This document shows positions 25,732 through 37,508 of a stretch of DNA of 64,000 bases, one piece after another. Each line of letters opens with the position of its first letter. Within the stretch, counting starts at the first letter, position 1. Origin of the DNA: Paramecium sonneborni (taxonomy: Eukaryota > Ciliophora > Oligohymenophorea > Peniculida > Parameciidae); assembly GCA_905182985.1 (NCBI GenBank), contig CAJJDN010000035.1, positions 542,645-606,644 on the forward strand, in the 5' to 3' direction. The notes under the pieces were generated by a model. It saw only the letters and a program-made list of their open reading frames with translations, was not told the origin of the DNA and did not search any database. The translations under genes were made by a program, and so were the position numbers.

Positions 25732-25957
25732 TAAGATATTATAATAAGTACATTAAAATAAAAATTAACTATTTATTATCAAAGAGATAAATAACAATTT
25801 AAACTATTAATGTATTTTTAAGTTTTTCTTAAGACAAAAATATTTATCTTAGAAATAATAGTTATTATAAAAATAAGACATATTATTCAGTTGTTAAATA
25901 ATAGAACCATAAAATTGGAGTACTTTAGAAAATGTAGAATGATAAATTATAATATAT

Positions 25958-26425
25958 TCAAACCTCCTAACAGATAACTTAAGTTGGTGTGACTAATTCT
26001 TCAAGATTATGGGAATTATGCTAAAAATTAAACATTTCTTATTCTTTTGAGCTTAATTATTATTATTTATCTGTAACAGATGAATTCTTCATGCTATCAT
26101 TATCATTTTCATTATCTGCATCAAATTAAAAAGCTGCCTCCAATTCAGGTAATTAAACTTTGTTTACTTTCGATTTTTTATTTTTGCCAAGTGTAACTGT
26201 GGTCTTAGAAAATTTCATGTTTACATTTTCTTTATTATTTAATTTTTCTATAGCATCAGGATTACCTTGTTGATTAGAGAAGCTAATTGGAAAATCAGAA
26301 AATATCTCTCCTTATACTTAATTTTAGAATTTCAGTGGTTTGTTTCTAAGATATTTTCTCAAATATATTCCAACAAAAGTTAGAAGCAGAAATAGCAAAA
26401 CGACAATAAATAGAGTTTACAACAT
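25958..26425 (-). CDS. Small single-pass membrane protein, or C-terminus of the neighbouring coiled-coil protein
   Basis: Starts MLQTLFIVVLLFLLLTF, a strong membrane or signal segment of about 20 residues, followed by a basic stop-transfer (YLRKYLRNKPLKF). The 120-residue soluble tail is first Asn/Lys-rich, then acidic (FQFDADNENDNDSMKN), ending VTPTQVICQEV and TGA. The frame is exactly that of the coiled-coil gene upstream, separated from it by one TGA and four codons. It is therefore either a separate gene with a 12-nt gap or the membrane anchor of that protein beyond a stop. See findings. Confidence 0.5.
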
Positions 26426-26437
26426 TATTTATATATT

Positions 26438-29400
26438 TCAATTAAATTCTTAGTCTTAATATTATGAGGCCACCAATCTAGAATTCAATGTAGTTGTTTG
26501 TACTACTCTTTTTATAAAATTACCGTCATCTTTATTTATAACTGACTCTCTAGTCTAAATAATTATATTTTAATTTACCCTATACATAGATTCATTTTTC
26601 ATTCCTTCATAAGCTTAGTCATATTTAGCTTTAATTTAATCATATTCTAAGGTGAGTTTCTATTTTTCTTAATTGCATTTATTCAATTATTATTCAAGTT
26701 TAAAAACAAGACCTTTTTACTATTAAAGTTAATATTGTAAATCATCATTTTATCTTTTTAATTTATCTATTTCTTCATTCAAAACAATAATTTTAGTTTC
26801 TAATCCTTTAATTTAATTTAGAAGTTTTTAATTTTCAATTTTGAGCATATCTGTTTCATTTTTTTATTTATCTCCAGAAGTTTATCTAGTTTTAGCAAAA
26901 TTATATGCTTCTTCAATTTCATTATCTTTAGTTTTAATATCTTCCTTTAAATTTTCAATTTCTCTTTTCATTTTTTAAAATTCAGCTTTATCTTTAAGAC
27001 TTTATTAAACAAGTTAAAAGTTTTTAGCTGTTAATTCATCTCTTTCTTATCTAACAGCTTCAAAGTCTGCTAATGATACTGTTTGAGTTTCAAACTTTAA
27101 TCTAAATTCTTCTAACTAACTTATTCTAATATTATTTTATTCTTCTAATTTTTTATTTTCTTCTTATAAATGTTATTCAGATGATAATAAAGAATCATAT
27201 TTTGTCTATAATAATTTTAATTATGATTCCAAACTATCCTTCATTGCTTAAAATTTCAATTCATTATCATTATTATCTAATTTAAATTTTTAAAGTAATT
27301 TTATTTCAATAGTTAAATTTTAAAATTATTATTCTATTATTGTATATCTCTCTTTTAAATCATTATCTTATCTTAAAAGATCTTCATATGTATTCTCTAA
27401 TCTATCATGTTTAATTTATAATTATGATAATCTTTATTCTGTTTCTTATTTTGATTTCTTAATTTAATTTAGTTAGGATTCTAATTTTAATTATAAATCT
27501 TCCTTCTCTTATTATAACTCTCTTTCTCTCTCTTCATGTTAATCAGACAATTATGAAAATTTTATTTTCCATTATCTTTCATCTTCTTAATTTTACTTTT
27601 TCTATTACTCAACTGCATTATTTAATTTAGATAATTTCATATTACTAGTTTATTCTAATTCACTATATTTAGAATCTCTTTCTTCAATCTCATGAGTTAT
27701 TTAAATTATTTATCTTTCTAAATCTGATATTCTTTATTTAAGTTAATTTATTTATTAATTTGCATTCTTTATTTATTTCTCTTTTTCTTATACATTCCCT
27801 TATAATTATTCTTATTATTATTAAGAATTCATATAAAATTCATTATATTCATTAGTTAAATCATCATGTTATTAATTAATAATTGATAATTTCTACTCTA
27901 ATTCTTATTTCTATTTAAGTAATTAATCAAATTGCAACTATTAATCCTTTAATTATTATCTCAATTTTTCCTTCTCTCTTTCTTAATTCTTCATTTCTAA
28001 TTTTAATTACTCTAATTCCTCTTAAAGTGATTCCAATTATAAATTCAAATCAGATCCTTTATTTTCTTCAAATTTTATTTTTAATTCATATTCTTGAATT
28101 TATTTTTATAAAAGTTAAATCTATTTTAATAAATCTTTATTTGTATTCTATAATTTTAGCATATTTTCACTTAAACTATTCTCCTTTTAATCTGATTCTA
28201 GTTACATCTCTGAAATTCTCTCTTTTAATTCAGTTATTGATTAAGTCAATTATTAAATCTGTTTTTAAAATTTATTTTTTTCTTATTAACTTTCTTATTG
28301 TAAACTTTGATATTATTATTATATTTTGCTTATCTATATTTCTAATTAAGAAATAGTTGTACTAGAATTCTCTTCTAAAGTCTTGATTGTTTATTTTAAT
28401 TATGAAATTTCATTTTCCTTTTCTTTTAAAGTTTATTTAAGCTTTTCCTTTTCTTTTTCTAAATTTTTCTATTGAGATGAAGCTTAAGTCTAATATGATT
28501 GTAGCTATTATTGTAATTAATTAATCTATAATTCCAATTACATAATCTATTCACTATAACTTTCTGTTGTTTATTATAATGTTCTTTTTAATTATACTAA
28601 TTCATTTTCCTTATCCTTTAACTTTTTATCTAATAATTATAATTATTGTTAATATTCTTATAAGGATATATTAAATTCCTCTTTCTCCTTATCTAATTCA
28701 TTTTTAAGATTTGCAAAATCATTGGCTCCTTAAGTTAATCTATAATAAATATAAATAAATACTTTTATTTTAATAATTTTATTTCACTTTCGTATAATTC
28801 ATTTTTCTTAGAAACACTATTTTATAATTATGATTGATGTTCTAATAACTCTGAATATTATTATTTTGATGCTTCCAATTAGTATTATAATTCATCAAGA
28901 CTTAACTATGATTTTCTAACTAAATAAATAATAATACCCTTAAATTTATTATAATTATGTTTTTAGACGATTAATTTCTAAATTTAAATTTGAAATTTAT
29001 GATTCATATGATTTATTCATTTATTCATATTCTTATTGCATTTAATATATTTAGTTCTATAATTAAGAATTCTAAGTTTTATTATTTTCTAATTCAACTT
29101 TGAGTCTATTTAAAAGTGATTCCAATTCTTATTTTTACTATTATAATTTCATAATTTAATCTCTAGTACTAGATTATAATTCAGCATAAGATTTTTCTGA
29201 TGTTGTTTTATGATCTCTTATTTAAACAGTAAATGATTCAAATTATTGCTTCATTTTTTATCTTTCCAAATCAAGTTGTTTTGTTAATTCATCAATTTTT
29301 TATTATTTTTATCTCAATTCAACTTTTAATTATTCTATCATTTCATCTCTTTCTTATAATTATAATTATAAATTTGATAATTTCAATTCATATGATAATT

Positions 29401-30447
29401 TTAATTCACTTGATCCTTTTTATAAGTTTACTTATTTTTAATTTATCTAATTATCTATTTAATAATTATTACTTAATTTTAAAATTATATTTAACAATCC
29501 TCTAATTATTGTATATGTGATTCTTCAATATATTTCATTTTCTTATTAAACTTCAAAATCTTCATATTCAATCTTTCTATTTCATTGTATGCCAAAAATA
29601 CTCTTAATAATTTAATAAAAATAATTACTGATGTGATAATTATAATTATGAAGACATCTTCTCAACTTCTAACTATTCTGTGTATTCTTATTTTTCATCT
29701 ATTTAACGCTAAAGTAAGGTAACTTTTTCAATCTATATAATTTTTACATTAATTACATATTCTTCAATTTCTTGTCTTGATGAATGAACTAGTTAATTAT
29801 AATTAGTAGTAGTAATTTATAATTACTTTTATAGATCTTAGATTTTTTCAAAAAATTATCTTTCTTATCCTTTTTATGACATTCTATTATAATAATTATA
29901 AAATTCTACAATTGTAATGTAAGTGAATCTATTTATCTCTATAAATCTTCATAACCAGACATATGATCTATTGAAGTAACCTTCTGTAATTACTCTTCTA
30001 ATTCTACAATCCTTTATTTAAGTAATTTGATTTGTATTTCTAAATCATTTTTCTCTAAATTAAAATCACTCTACATTCCTGTATATTATCGTTCTATTGT
30101 TGATTGTTTCAAATACTCAAAATGTTATCTATTAATTATTAATATATACTATACTTTTATAAGGTTAACTTCTTCTCAGCTTCTGTTTATTGTGTTATTA
30201 AAGATTCTTCAAGCATTTTAACACGAGCTTCAAGTTAAGTAACATATATTCTAACTCTCTCAATTTCTCTTATTTGCTTATTATTCTCTTGAATAGCAGT
30301 CTCCTTTTCTAAATTAGTTTTACTGAGTTGCATCTTTAATTATCGTATTTATTCTCTCATCTGTTATACAGATTATTAATCCCTATTAAAAAGACCTGAT
30401 TAAATGTTATCTGTCTATTTATTTATATTTATAGAAGGTGAAAACAT
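26438..30447 (-). CDS. Long coiled-coil protein, about 1,300 residues
   Basis: Almost entirely heptad-like, rich in Glu, Lys, Gln, Leu and Asn. The N-terminus MFSPSININKQTDNIQSGLF is short and disordered-looking. Coiled coil begins with QMREQIRQLKMQLSKTNLEK and continues for over 3.5 kb with several micro-introns (for example around 28741-28766 and 28925). The C-terminal end reads RLVASQYQDQEFN and then TGA at 26438-26440. Ciliates use proteins like this as basal-body, cytoskeletal or golgin-like scaffolds. If the adjoining membrane segment (25958-26425) belongs to it, a golgin or other membrane tether would be the natural reading. No globular domain was recognised. Confidence 0.7.
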
Positions 30448-30696
30448 CGAAAAGGTCTCTTTCTCATTTGGGTTTTACTTCTACATATTTATTAATTTTT
30501 ATAAAAAGTCATTAACAAGTTATTAATTGTGTTAGAATATCAAAAAAATATACAATGATATATAAATTTATTTACTTCATTATCACTTTATAATCTAATA
30601 ATTTTTCTACAAAATTTGAAACACATATAATTTAAAATCATAGAATCATTAATTTAATAACGATTATATATTTTATTTATTTAATATAGAATACTA

Positions 30697-32486
<1,790 letters not shown>

Positions 32487-32508
32487 TATATATTATATTA
32501 AATAATAA

Positions 32509-33861
32509 ATGGATTAATAGGAAGAGGGTTATGATAAAAAAGAAATCGAAGTTTAAGTGTGTGATCCTATTGTAAAGAAAGATGGTTTAAAAAATTATGT
32601 GGTTTACACACTCAAAGGTTTTGATAGAGATGGCAATTTTGAAGTTGTGCGTCGATTCAATGAATTTGATTGTTTTAGGTAATCATAAACTCTATGTAGA
32701 ATAACTCTTTAGATACGATGGCCAGGATGTTATATTCCTCCATTGCCAATTAAAAAATCAGTTGTAAGTATCTTAACTTTATCTAAAGGGAAATATGGAT
32801 TAAAAGTTCATTGATGAAAGAATGCATTACCTAAATCTCTTTATGAATAAAATGACTACTATTGATCATTTATGGTATTCTGATGAGTGCAAACTCTTCA
32901 CTAGAGGCAATGGCGATATTGAGAAAGTACTTCTTTGTAGAAATTCTTTTAGTAACTAACCAATTTATAAAAACCTACTTCTGGTGATATCATCTACAAA
33001 TATGAAACTATTTTCAAAGATTTTTCTGGTAAAGAGATTAATGATTAAATACTCTCTAAGATTAATAATTTTGCTTTGTTTTTAAGGAGAATATAACCTT
33101 AATTAGAAGTCTTTTAATAATAAGTAAAATAACTTATTTAATCCAGGTATATATATTTATAGTATCTAAAGAGTTCAATGCTAAGAGAATATGAATCTAT
33201 TATTAGATTATTTAATGCCTGAATATGAAAAGAATTGTTTAACAGAATACGTTGTGAATCCTGAGAATAAACTTGTTTTTGTTTAACATAAAGCAGAATT
33301 ATATCAATAATATGTTTAATTATTTTGTTATTTTTAGCGAGCAGCCAATGAGAAAAGTGCTCTTGATAATTTTGCTTTATCTATAAAGATAGAAACAAGA
33401 GATATTGATGCTATTTTGGAGGCTATATCATGCAAGGAAAAATATGAATAAATTAAATAGAGTTATTTGACTAAATTATGTAATTTGAGTAATGAGAAAA
33501 AGGACATTGAGAATGGAAAAACCACATTGAAATCTTTGTTCAATTCAAATAAGGAAGAAATCATTTAGAAAACATAATAATAAATAGATAATGTAAAACT
33601 ATAATGATGATTTTTTATAGGTCTAGAAAGAGATTGAATAATTGACAAATTTATGTGATATCATAACAGTAATAATTGGATATTACATATTACCTAGATA
33701 TAAGGTAATTTTTAAGAATTTATTATAAGCAAGAAAAAGAAAAGAATTATTATTCCTTATTGAAACAGATGGCATAACAGTAAGTCCAGAAAGCTTAAGC
33801 AGAGAGAAATTATTGGTTAGATTTAGATAAAAATCAAATGTTTTTGGAAGTTTTAAATTGA
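32509..33861 (+). CDS. PX-BAR sorting nexin
   Basis: Endosomal sorting protein. N-terminal PX domain: YVVYTLKGFDRDGNFEVVRR with the phosphoinositide-contact RRFNEFD, the Pro-rich loop CYIPPLPIKK, and FIDERMHYLNLFM. The C-terminal half has BAR-domain character: ISIKIETRDIDAILEAI, LTKLCNLSNEKKDIENG, and the closing helix EKEKNYYSLLKQMAQQQVQK then AERNYWLDLD. Six or seven micro-introns are required. The last 708 bases (from 33154) are repeated exactly after the N at 34312, where the PX half is missing. Stop TGA at 33859-33861 overlaps the end of the convergent minus-strand gene by 28 bp. Confidence 0.8.
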
Positions 33862-34311
33862 TATATATATAAAATAATATTGAGAGATAAAAACTAGTAG
33901 ACTATTTTGAAATTATTGAACTCATAAACATATAGAGTCATTGGCATCTTATAAATTTAGTTCTGTTCAAAAAGAAATATCATTTTGTCTTTTATGGAAA
34001 TTACTTCTTTGTAGTCATTTTGATTATCGAGGTCTTCGAAATTCTGTAGAAAAATTGAACATTTATAAATTTAATAATTCAAATTAGTTATCTTTAAGTT
34101 TTGTCATTATACTCATTAAGAGCTACCAATACATCTTTCAGATATTAGCTTTAATACATTCTGCTGCTCTCAAACATCATTATTTTATTGTTATCCACCT
34201 TCTTAAGTATTTTAATCAGATCTTCACATATTTTCATTTAATATTCAACCAATTATCAAATTTTTTCTGGTATAGGATTAAGTTTTTAGCTTAATTAAGA
34301 TAAGTATTAAT
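33154..34311. repeat. Direct duplication, copy 1 (1,158 bp)
   Basis: Begins TATTTATAGTATCTAAAG and ends GATAAGTATTAAT, immediately before the N. By eye it is identical to 34313-35470 at a constant offset of 1,159. Confidence 0.92.
33834..34311 (-). pseudogene. Truncated duplicate of the minus-strand gene's 3' end
   Basis: Carries only the last exons of the gene listed at 34993-36021; its 5' part is cut off by the N. It is the mirror of the headless sorting nexin copy and has the same artefact explanation. Confidence 0.7.
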
Positions 34312-34312
34312 N
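34312..34312. other. Ambiguous base (N), probable contig join
   Basis: The only N in the window sits exactly between the two copies of the duplication. This is the signature of two contigs abutted with a token gap rather than merged. Confidence 0.85.
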
Positions 34313-35020
34313 TATTTATAGTATCTAAAGAGTTCAATGCTAAGAGAATATGAATCTATTATTAGATTATTTAATGCCTGAATATGAAAAGAATTGTTTA
34401 ACAGAATACGTTGTGAATCCTGAGAATAAACTTGTTTTTGTTTAACATAAAGCAGAATTATATCAATAATATGTTTAATTATTTTGTTATTTTTAGCGAG
34501 CAGCCAATGAGAAAAGTGCTCTTGATAATTTTGCTTTATCTATAAAGATAGAAACAAGAGATATTGATGCTATTTTGGAGGCTATATCATGCAAGGAAAA
34601 ATATGAATAAATTAAATAGAGTTATTTGACTAAATTATGTAATTTGAGTAATGAGAAAAAGGACATTGAGAATGGAAAAACCACATTGAAATCTTTGTTC
34701 AATTCAAATAAGGAAGAAATCATTTAGAAAACATAATAATAAATAGATAATGTAAAACTATAATGATGATTTTTTATAGGTCTAGAAAGAGATTGAATAA
34801 TTGACAAATTTATGTGATATCATAACAGTAATAATTGGATATTACATATTACCTAGATATAAGGTAATTTTTAAGAATTTATTATAAGCAAGAAAAAGAA
34901 AAGAATTATTATTCCTTATTGAAACAGATGGCATAACAGTAAGTCCAGAAAGCTTAAGCAGAGAGAAATTATTGGTTAGATTTAGATAAAAATCAAATGT
35001 TTTTGGAAGTTTTAAATTGA
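34313..35020 (+). pseudogene. Headless duplicate of the sorting nexin 3' half
   Basis: Repeats the BAR-region exons and stop codon (TGA 35018-35020) of the gene at 32509, with no start and no PX domain. Most likely an assembly artefact, not a biological pseudogene. Confidence 0.8.
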
Positions 35021-35470
35021 TATATATATAAAATAATATTGAGAGATAAAAACTAGTAGACTATTTTGAAATTATTGAACTCATAAACATATAGAGTCAT
35101 TGGCATCTTATAAATTTAGTTCTGTTCAAAAAGAAATATCATTTTGTCTTTTATGGAAATTACTTCTTTGTAGTCATTTTGATTATCGAGGTCTTCGAAA
35201 TTCTGTAGAAAAATTGAACATTTATAAATTTAATAATTCAAATTAGTTATCTTTAAGTTTTGTCATTATACTCATTAAGAGCTACCAATACATCTTTCAG
35301 ATATTAGCTTTAATACATTCTGCTGCTCTCAAACATCATTATTTTATTGTTATCCACCTTCTTAAGTATTTTAATCAGATCTTCACATATTTTCATTTAA
35401 TATTCAACCAATTATCAAATTTTTTCTGGTATAGGATTAAGTTTTTAGCTTAATTAAGATAAGTATTAAT
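34313..35470. repeat. Direct duplication, copy 2 (1,158 bp)
   Basis: Exact second copy of 33154-34311. Its left half is the sorting nexin 3' half without its PX half. Its right half joins seamlessly to the rest of the minus-strand gene. Confidence 0.92.
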
Positions 35471-36021
35471 TTACTCAATATTTCTCTACATTTATTTCAA
35501 ATTTTACAAAAAAGTTATTGTAAAAGTTTGTATTGTATAAATGACCAAATTAATCTAAAAATAACTTACATATTTAATCCAATTTGAATTTTGTTATTTA
35601 TTCATAATTTTCAAATTTGAACAATCCATAAATTATCCTAACAAGCATGAATCTAAGAGAAGCTAAATTTTGGAAATGAGCAAAATCATATATATTGTAA
35701 TATTTAAAAATATTTTCAATTAATATTTCATATATCAATTAATTTAACTCTTATATCATAATCAAGTATTTGCTTCAAACATTCAATCGCAAAATAAGAA
35801 TTTCCTTTTTTAAGATATAAATAATTTTTATATTTAATCACTCTATTAATGAAGTCAACAACTAATTCCTTTTATCTTCTTTGGTTGACACCTATATTTA
35901 CTTCAGGTATATTCTGTTTTATAGATGGGTAGTTGGGTGGTTAAATATTGAAATTTGGATTTGGGAATTGTTTTTAAAATTATTATTAAGACATTAAGTT
36001 TTGAAATTATTATTAAAGCAT
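34993..36021 (-). CDS. Unknown protein with Gln/Asn/Pro-rich N-terminus
   Basis: N-terminus MLQQQFQNLMSQQQF is Gln-rich with Asn-Pro words (FPNPNFNIQPPNYPS). A similar Gln/Pro stretch stays open upstream to about 36140, so the true start may lie further right. A folded, helical region follows: QRRQKELVVDFINRVIKYKN, LIENIFKYYNIYDFAHFQNL, FMLVRIIYGLFKFENYEQI, and CEDLIKILKKVDNNKIMMFE. The C-terminus reads NFEDLDNQNDYKEVISIKDK. Several introns are inferred (31 nt splitting FAIE/LNQL, 35 nt after YLKDVL). One junction (35415-35417) shows an in-frame TGA that I could not remove with an intron. No family recognised. The gene lies mostly inside duplication copy 2. Confidence 0.5.
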
Positions 36022-36356
36022 CTGGTTTTATTATTTATCTAAAGGAACTGGGCTTTAAAATTGTTATAAAGATGCTTGGTTTTATAATTATTATAAAATT
36101 ACTGGATTTGGTAAAGGGAATTGATTTTTTGAAACTATAGATTAGTTTATTGTAAAAATACTTGATTAACACTAAATTATGGTTGAGACTTTTGATTCCC
36201 AGTAAAAAGTTAAATATTTACAAATTAGTTTGTTTCTGGAGAACTTTATGGTAAGGGTATTATTGATAATTCTATATGATAAAAAATTGATAATTATTTT
36301 AATCAATAAATAAATATTGTGAATTATATATATAAAATAATAATATTTTTTTTGAA
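36022..36356. other. Intergenic, divergent
   Basis: The left 120 bp stays open on the minus strand as a Gln/Pro-rich frame that may extend the gene at 34993-36021. The rest is AT-rich with no coding signal. Confidence 0.45.
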
Positions 36357-37504
36357 ATGAGGAAACCTAAAACAAATAAAGATCAACAAAATATTGAAGA
36401 ATAATAACCATAACATGTAATAAAGGAAGAAAAACCTATCAGTGACAAGTATTCAGTCAAATATAATTCAAAAACTCAATTAAGATTGGATGAGAAGGAC
36501 AGTTTTGTATTAGGAGAGCCAGGAACAAAAATATATAGTGTGAAATGGGATGCTGATGATAAATATATTGCATGTGCTTGTGAGAATGGAACAGTTCGAA
36601 TTTTCAATATCAAAAAAAGATAACTGTCATATTTGATAAATTCTCTTCTGCCCGGCACACCATTTTCATATGTGAAATGGAGACCTCAAGCATAACAATT
36701 TAAGACAAGAAATATCTTTGTAACAGGAAATACAAAAGGAGAAGTACAACATTGGCATATGACAAGTGGAAAATGTTTGGGAACAATGAAGGAAGATAAT
36801 TCTGATATTTATTGTATAGATTATAATTAGGATGCTACTAAATTAGCAGTTTGTGGATTGAATCCAATAATTAGAATTCATGATGAAGAAAAAAGAGTTG
36901 TTGATGTTAGATTAGGAGTAGAATAAACATAACCTCCAGGTCATAATAATAGAGGTATTAATTCATAATATAAATAGTTTATTGTGTAAAATTTCATCCT
37001 CAAAATCCTAATATGTTAATATCTGGTGGTTGGGATTATAGAGTATTAATATGGGATATCAGACAAAAGAAGCCTGAGGCTAATCAAATATATGGTCCCT
37101 TAATTTGTGGAGATGGTATAGATATGAGAGAGTCTTTTGATGGATAATAATTATTAACAGCTTCATGGACACAAGAGAAATAATTATAAACTTGGGATTT
37201 AAGAACTTGTAAACTCATTTGTAATTTTGATTGGAATTCTCAAATAAAGGTTAGTAATCAACCTTGTCAATTGTATAGTGGACAATTCTCAAGAATATTT
37301 GATAATTAATTAACTTTAGCTGGAGGATCTGGAGAAAATGAAGTTAGAATCTTTGATTCATAAGATTTTGATAATGCTTAAATATGCATTCATGATTTAT
37401 GTAGAGAAGTCAATACTGTTGACTGGGCACATAAAGATTCAAGATTTGCTTTCTCTGGTGGTGATGGATACTTGAGAATATTTGAAATATAATAAATAAA
37501 TTGA
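36357..37504 (+). CDS. WD40-repeat protein, 374 residues
   Basis: Beta-propeller scaffold. After a polar N-terminus (MRKPKTNKDQQNIEEQQPQ), WD repeats are visible: KIYSVKWDADDKYIACACEN / GTVRIFN, FSYVKWRP / GEVQHWHM, IYCIDYNQDATKLAVCGL, YCVKFHPQNPNMLISGGWD / RVLIWDI, LLTASWTQEKQLQTWDL, LTLAGGSGENEVRIFD, and VNTVDWAHKDSRFAFSGGDG / YLRIFEI. One 23-nt intron; removing it leaves exactly 375 codons. About seven blades, so it probably closes as one propeller. Specific role unknown. The TGA (37502-37504) is 4 bp from the first ATG of the next gene. Confidence 0.85.
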
Positions 37505-37508
37505 ATTA

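Noticed and set aside
27000..29510. Several plus-strand hydrophobic ORFs resembling membrane proteins
   Set aside because: They are complements of the Glu/Lys/Gln-rich coiled-coil gene on the minus strand.
34312..35470. Genuine recent tandem gene duplication
   Set aside because: Exact identity, a single N at the junction, and reconstruction of two complete genes on removal of one copy favour an assembly overlap.
35955..36140. Plus-strand hydrophobic ORF starting MDLGIVFKIIIK
   Set aside because: It is the antisense of a Gln/Asn/Pro-rich minus-strand stretch; Ile/Leu/Lys-rich repeats arise automatically from the complement of TAA/CAA-rich coding sequence.
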